A stretch of 14,926 nucleotides of DNA, from contig CAYQUV010000018.1 in NCBI GenBank assembly GCA_964421005.1, forward strand, positions 1 to 14,926. The letters are read 5' to 3'. A model generated the notes under the pieces. The model was not told the DNA's origin and ran no database searches. It worked only from the letters and a program-made list of their open reading frames with translations. Positions within the stretch are counted from its first letter, which is position 1, and every line of letters starts with the position of its first letter. Source of the stretch: CAYQUV01 sp964421005. GTDB lineage: Bacteria; Patescibacteriota; Minisyncoccia; Minisyncoccales; CG1-02-41-26. This document shows positions 12,080 to 14,926 of this stretch, in pieces. Position numbers and translations under genes: made by a program.

Positions 12080-14767
12080 ATGCCATTTATCCAAGGAGGT
12101 GATTTCACCCACAAAGCCCAAGAAGCAATGATGGAAGCTCAAAATATTGCCAGAGAAAACAATCAGAGGCAAATTGATGCTCTCCATCTTCTTTATAGTC
12201 TCCTTGAACAGGAGGAGAGTATAGTTTTGACAACTCTGCGTAATTTACAGATTGATATTGAGGATTTGAAGAGAAAGACAAAGAAAGCTGTCAGTCAAAT
12301 TCCTTTTTTGTCCGGGACTCAGAACGTTGGCCAGTTTTATCTTACTCAGGATTTAGCTCAAGTTTTGGAAAAAGCTCGCGAGGAATCAATGAAAATGGGA
12401 GACGAATTTATTTCAATTGAACATCTGTTCTTAGGGCTTCTATTGGTTAAAACAAAAGCCCAAGATATTCTTAACAGCGCTAAATTCCTTTTTTCGGAAA
12501 AAGGAGTTTCTTTAGATCGAGAAACGGTTCTTAAAGAACTGTCTGAAATTCGGGGTGGAGAGAAGATTCGGGACCCCGAACCGGAATCAAAATATGAGGT
12601 GGTTAAAAAATACGCCAGGAATTTAACTGATCTTGCCCGGGAAGGAAAACTAGATCCGGTTATCGGCAGAGAAGCAGAAATTAAAAGATTGATGCAGGTT
12701 CTTTCCAGGAGAACAAAGAATAATCCTGTTTTAATAGGTGAGGCAGGTGTTGGTAAGACAGCTATTGTTGAGGGCTTGGCTAAAAAAATCACGAGGAAAG
12801 ATGTTCCCGAGAGTTTAAAAAACAAAGAACTAATAGCACTTGATTTGGGCGCTCTGGTAGCAGGAACAAAATATAGAGGGGAGTTCGAAGCGAGAATTAA
12901 AGCTCTCTTGCGAGAATTAAAAAGAGCAGCAGATAGGTATATTTTGTTTATTGATGAGCTTCATACCCTTGTTGGGGCAGGAGCTGCCGAAGGAGCCATA
13001 GATGCTTCCAATCTTCTTAAACCTGCTTTGGCTCGGGGAGAACTCCGGGCTATTGGAGCAACTACTCTGAAAGAATATCAAAAATACATTGAAAAAGATC
13101 CTGCTCTGGAGAGAAGATTCCAACCTATCTATATCCAGGAGCCTTCGGTTGAGGATACTGTTTCTATTCTGTTGGGAATAAAAGAAAAATACGAGCTTCA
13201 TCACGGAGTAAAAATTAAGGATTCAGCTTTGAGAGAAGCCGCTGAATTAAGCAATCGCTATATCACCGATAGATTTTTGCCCGATAAAGCGGTGGATTTA
13301 ATAGACGAAGCAGCGTCGGCTTTAAGATTGGAAATAGAATCGGAACCGTTGGCTCTGGAAGAGGTGAAAGATCAGATAACTCGGCTTGAAATCGAAAAAG
13401 AAGCTTTAAAAAAAGAAAGGGATTCTCAAAAAAGAATTAAAATTATTGACAGAAATCTTGCCGATTTAAGAGATAAGGCAAAAAATTTAAAAGCTAAATG
13501 GAACGCCGAAAAAAATCTGATTCAAGAGATTAAAAGATTGAAAAAAGAAATTGATGAAATTAACTTTCAGATAGAAGATGCTCAAAGAAGAGTTGATTTA
13601 CAGAAAGTTGCTGAGTTGAAATACGGGAAAGTTCCTGAATTGAAGAAAGAATTGAATAAGGCAGAAAAGAAATTGAGAAATTTTCAGAAAAAGAGCCATC
13701 TTTTAAAAGAAGAAGTTACAAAAGAAGATGTGGCTCAAGTTGTTTCCCGCTGGACCGCTATTCCGGTTACAAAATTAATGAAATCCGAGGCTCAAAAATT
13801 GGAAAAAATGGAAGATATTTTGAAAGAAAGGGTGATCGGACAGGACCAGGCTTTATCAGCTGTTTCAAACGCTATTCGCCGAGGAAGGGCGGGAATTTCC
13901 GAAGAATCGCGACCGATTGGTGTTTTCCTCTTCTTGGGGCCAACTGGTGTCGGCAAAACCGAAACCGCCCGGGCTTTGGCTGATTTTCTTTTTAATACAG
14001 AAAAAGCTTTAGTTAGATTGGATATGTCAGAATATATGGAGAAATACAGCGTTTCAAAAATACTGGGTTCACCTCCAGGATATGTCGGCTATGAAGAAGG
14101 TGGCCAGTTGACAGAGAAAATTCGTCGGCGTCCTTACAGCGTGATTCTGCTTGATGAAATCGAAAAAGCTAACCCGGAAGTTTTTAATATCCTTTTACAG
14201 ATTTTTGAAGACGGCAGGTTAACCGATGCTAAAGGGAGAACAGTCTCTTTTAAAAACACTATTATTATTATGACGAGCAACATTGGTTCGGAATACATTT
14301 CCGAGATGAGAACTTTTGGCTTTGAAAAGGAAAAAGAAGAAAAGGTATCGCGCAGAGAAACTCTAAAGAATAATATTAACCAGATTTTAAGAGAAACTTT
14401 CCGACCGGAGTTTTTGAATCGAATTGATGAGGTTGTTATTTTCAATTACCTCGGCAAAAAAGAAATCAGAAAAATTGTTGATTTAGAACTAAAGAAAGTT
14501 GAGAAACGGCTTGATAAGGCGAAAAACATTAAGATTAGATTTTCTCCTGCTTTAAAAGACAAATTAGCCGAAAAAGGCTTTGACCAGAATTTGGGAGCCA
14601 GACCTTTAAAGAGGGTTATTCAAAAAATGATTCTTGACCCGTTATCTTTAAAAATTATTACTTCTGAAATTGGAATCAGCAGTCGGGTTTTCGTTGATGA
14701 AGAGAATGGAAATGTTGTCTTCCGAAATTCTCTTTCCGAAAGCAGAAGAAAAGTCCTGGCGAAATAA
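12080..14767 (+). CDS. clpB: ClpB-type AAA+ disaggregase with a ClpC-like docking loop
   Basis: This 895-residue Hsp100 ATPase threads aggregated proteins through a hexameric ring in the cytoplasm. An N-terminal Clp repeat domain (about 5-155) precedes AAA-1 with Walker A GEAGVGKT (220-227), Walker B LFIDE (289-293) and pore loop GTKYRG (262-267). A long coiled-coil middle domain (about 422-545) containing KWNAEKNLIQEIKRLKKEID and LKYGKVPEL is typical of ClpB. AAA-2 has Walker A GPTGVGKT (620-627), Walker B ILLDE (689-693), pore loop GYVG (667-670) and sensor-2 GARPLKR (839-845). Unusually, AAA-2 holds an about 10-residue longer segment with FGF (746-748), aligned with the ClpP-binding VGF of ClpC. 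I use ATG 12080; the TTG at 12050 lies inside the promoter. The protein is slightly longer than E. coli ClpB. Confidence 0.95.
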   Translation: MPFIQGGDFTHKAQEAMMEAQNIARENNQRQIDALHLLYSLLEQEESIVLTTLRNLQIDIEDLKRKTKKAVSQIPFLSGTQNVGQFYLTQDLAQVLEKAREESMKMGDEFISIEHLFLGLLLVKTKAQDILNSAKFLFSEKGVSLDRETVLKELSEIRGGEKIRDPEPESKYEVVKKYARNLTDLAREGKLDPVIGREAEIKRLMQVLSRRTKNNPVLIGEAGVGKTAIVEGLAKKITRKDVPESLKNKELIALDLGALVAGTKYRGEFEARIKALLRELKRAADRYILFIDELHTLVGAGAAEGAIDASNLLKPALARGELRAIGATTLKEYQKYIEKDPALERRFQPIYIQEPSVEDTVSILLGIKEKYELHHGVKIKDSALREAAELSNRYITDRFLPDKAVDLIDEAASALRLEIESEPLALEEVKDQITRLEIEKEALKKERDSQKRIKIIDRNLADLRDKAKNLKAKWNAEKNLIQEIKRLKKEIDEINFQIEDAQRRVDLQKVAELKYGKVPELKKELNKAEKKLRNFQKKSHLLKEEVTKEDVAQVVSRWTAIPVTKLMKSEAQKLEKMEDILKERVIGQDQALSAVSNAIRRGRAGISEESRPIGVFLFLGPTGVGKTETARALADFLFNTEKALVRLDMSEYMEKYSVSKILGSPPGYVGYEEGGQLTEKIRRRPYSVILLDEIEKANPEVFNILLQIFEDGRLTDAKGRTVSFKNTIIIMTSNIGSEYISEMRTFGFEKEKEEKVSRRETLKNNINQILRETFRPEFLNRIDEVVIFNYLGKKEIRKIVDLELKKVEKRLDKAKNIKIRFSPALKDKLAEKGFDQNLGARPLKRVIQKMILDPLSLKIITSEIGISSRVFVDEENGNVVFRNSLSESRRKVLAK

Positions 14768-14807
14768 CCTTCTAGCAGAGCAATTTCAACTATTAGAAAG
14801 CGTTGTT

Positions 14808-14835
14808 GCCGGCTGGCTGGGTTGGCTGGTTGGTT
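14808..14835 (+). repeat. GC-rich GGCTGG-type short repeat tract
   Basis: Within otherwise AT-rich DNA, GGCTGG occurs at 14811, 14815 and 14824, followed by the related GGTTGG. The tract lies directly upstream of the promoter at 14839. Its purpose is unknown; it could be a protein-binding site or simple-sequence expansion. Confidence 0.5.
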
Positions 14836-14838
14836 CTC

Positions 14839-14866
14839 TTGACAAATTTTTTGACTCTGCTAATAT
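14839..14866 (+). promoter_or_regulatory. Strong sigma-70-like promoter at the right edge
   Basis: A perfect TTGACA (14839-14844) is 16 bp from TAATAT (14861-14866). It lies 71 bp after the clpB stop and would start a new transcript near 14873 that leaves the window. The downstream gene or RNA is not visible. Confidence 0.7.
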
Positions 14867-14872
14867 AAATAT

Positions 14873-14926
14873 GTGAGGGTTATCATCGTTTTCGATGACC
14901 TCTAACTATAGTCGACAGAAGACCTC
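14873..14926 (+). promoter_or_regulatory. Structured leader or ncRNA start (partial)
   Basis: The predicted transcript begins almost at once with TCATCG-tttt-CGATGA (about 14882-14897). The helix can extend either by GAGG with CCTC or by GGTTA with TAACT; these two extensions exclude each other. A second GACCTC occurs at 14921-14926, offering another partner for the GAGG. No known riboswitch, T-box or housekeeping RNA is recognised, and the element is cut by the window end. Confidence 0.4.

Noticed and set aside
14670..14876. 68-codon + strand frame at the clpB end
   Set aside because: Two thirds of it overlaps the clpB frame, and its tail is the GC-rich repeat and promoter. No family resemblance.

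Overview
The window is a gene-dense, AT-rich stretch of a bacterial chromosome. All 13 confidently read genes are on the + strand and use the standard bacterial code (UGA acts as a stop at rpsU and comEC). I infer a member of the Candidate Phyla Radiation (Patescibacteria, Parcubacteria-like). The reasons are the compact and often pared-down proteins, the near absence of Shine-Dalgarno sequences before starts, an oxygen-independent ribonucleotide reductase, and the order hisS-HIT-rpsU-ybeY-ftsA-ftsZ. No rRNA gene is present to settle the lineage.

Layout. 1-143: two copies of a 64-bp palindromic repeat with a 79-bp period. 175-5344: a tightly packed housekeeping cluster of signal peptidase I, histidyl-tRNA synthetase, a HIT hydrolase, ribosomal protein bS21, YbeY, FtsA and FtsZ, closed by a strong intrinsic terminator at 5364-5395. 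5378-5586: a promoter overlapping that terminator, then two more copies of the same repeat forming the 5' leader of nrdD. 5587-8450: anaerobic ribonucleotide reductase and its radical-SAM activase. 8513-10394: a rhomboid protease overlapping a reduced ComEC channel. 10395-10522: a repeat-rich spacer ending in a promoter that should give an almost leaderless htrA mRNA. 10523-11917: an HtrA/DegP-like membrane-anchored protease. 12080-14767: a ClpB-type disaggregase. 14768-14926: a GC-rich tract, a good promoter and the start of a hairpin-forming transcript that leaves the window. No intergenic stretch exceeds 300 bases.

How the genes fit together. The first cluster joins translation (hisS, bS21, YbeY, possibly HIT quality control), protein export (LepB) and division (FtsA/FtsZ). 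NrdD and its activase supply deoxynucleotides without oxygen. Rhomboid, HtrA and ClpB form a membrane and protein quality-control group. ComEC suggests DNA uptake, which suits an organism that scavenges nucleotides.

The most interesting points are the palindromic repeats, which carry a frame-preserved micro-ORF with its own ribosome-binding-like site and bracket the lepB-ftsZ block. Next are several active-site or domain departures in otherwise ordinary enzymes: Cys for Ser in signal peptidase I, Asp for the third His of YbeY, a tail-less FtsZ with an altered GTP loop beside FtsA, and a ClpB carrying a ClpC-like ClpP-docking loop. The last is the structured transcript start at the right edge. 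No complete novel multi-gene system is evident.
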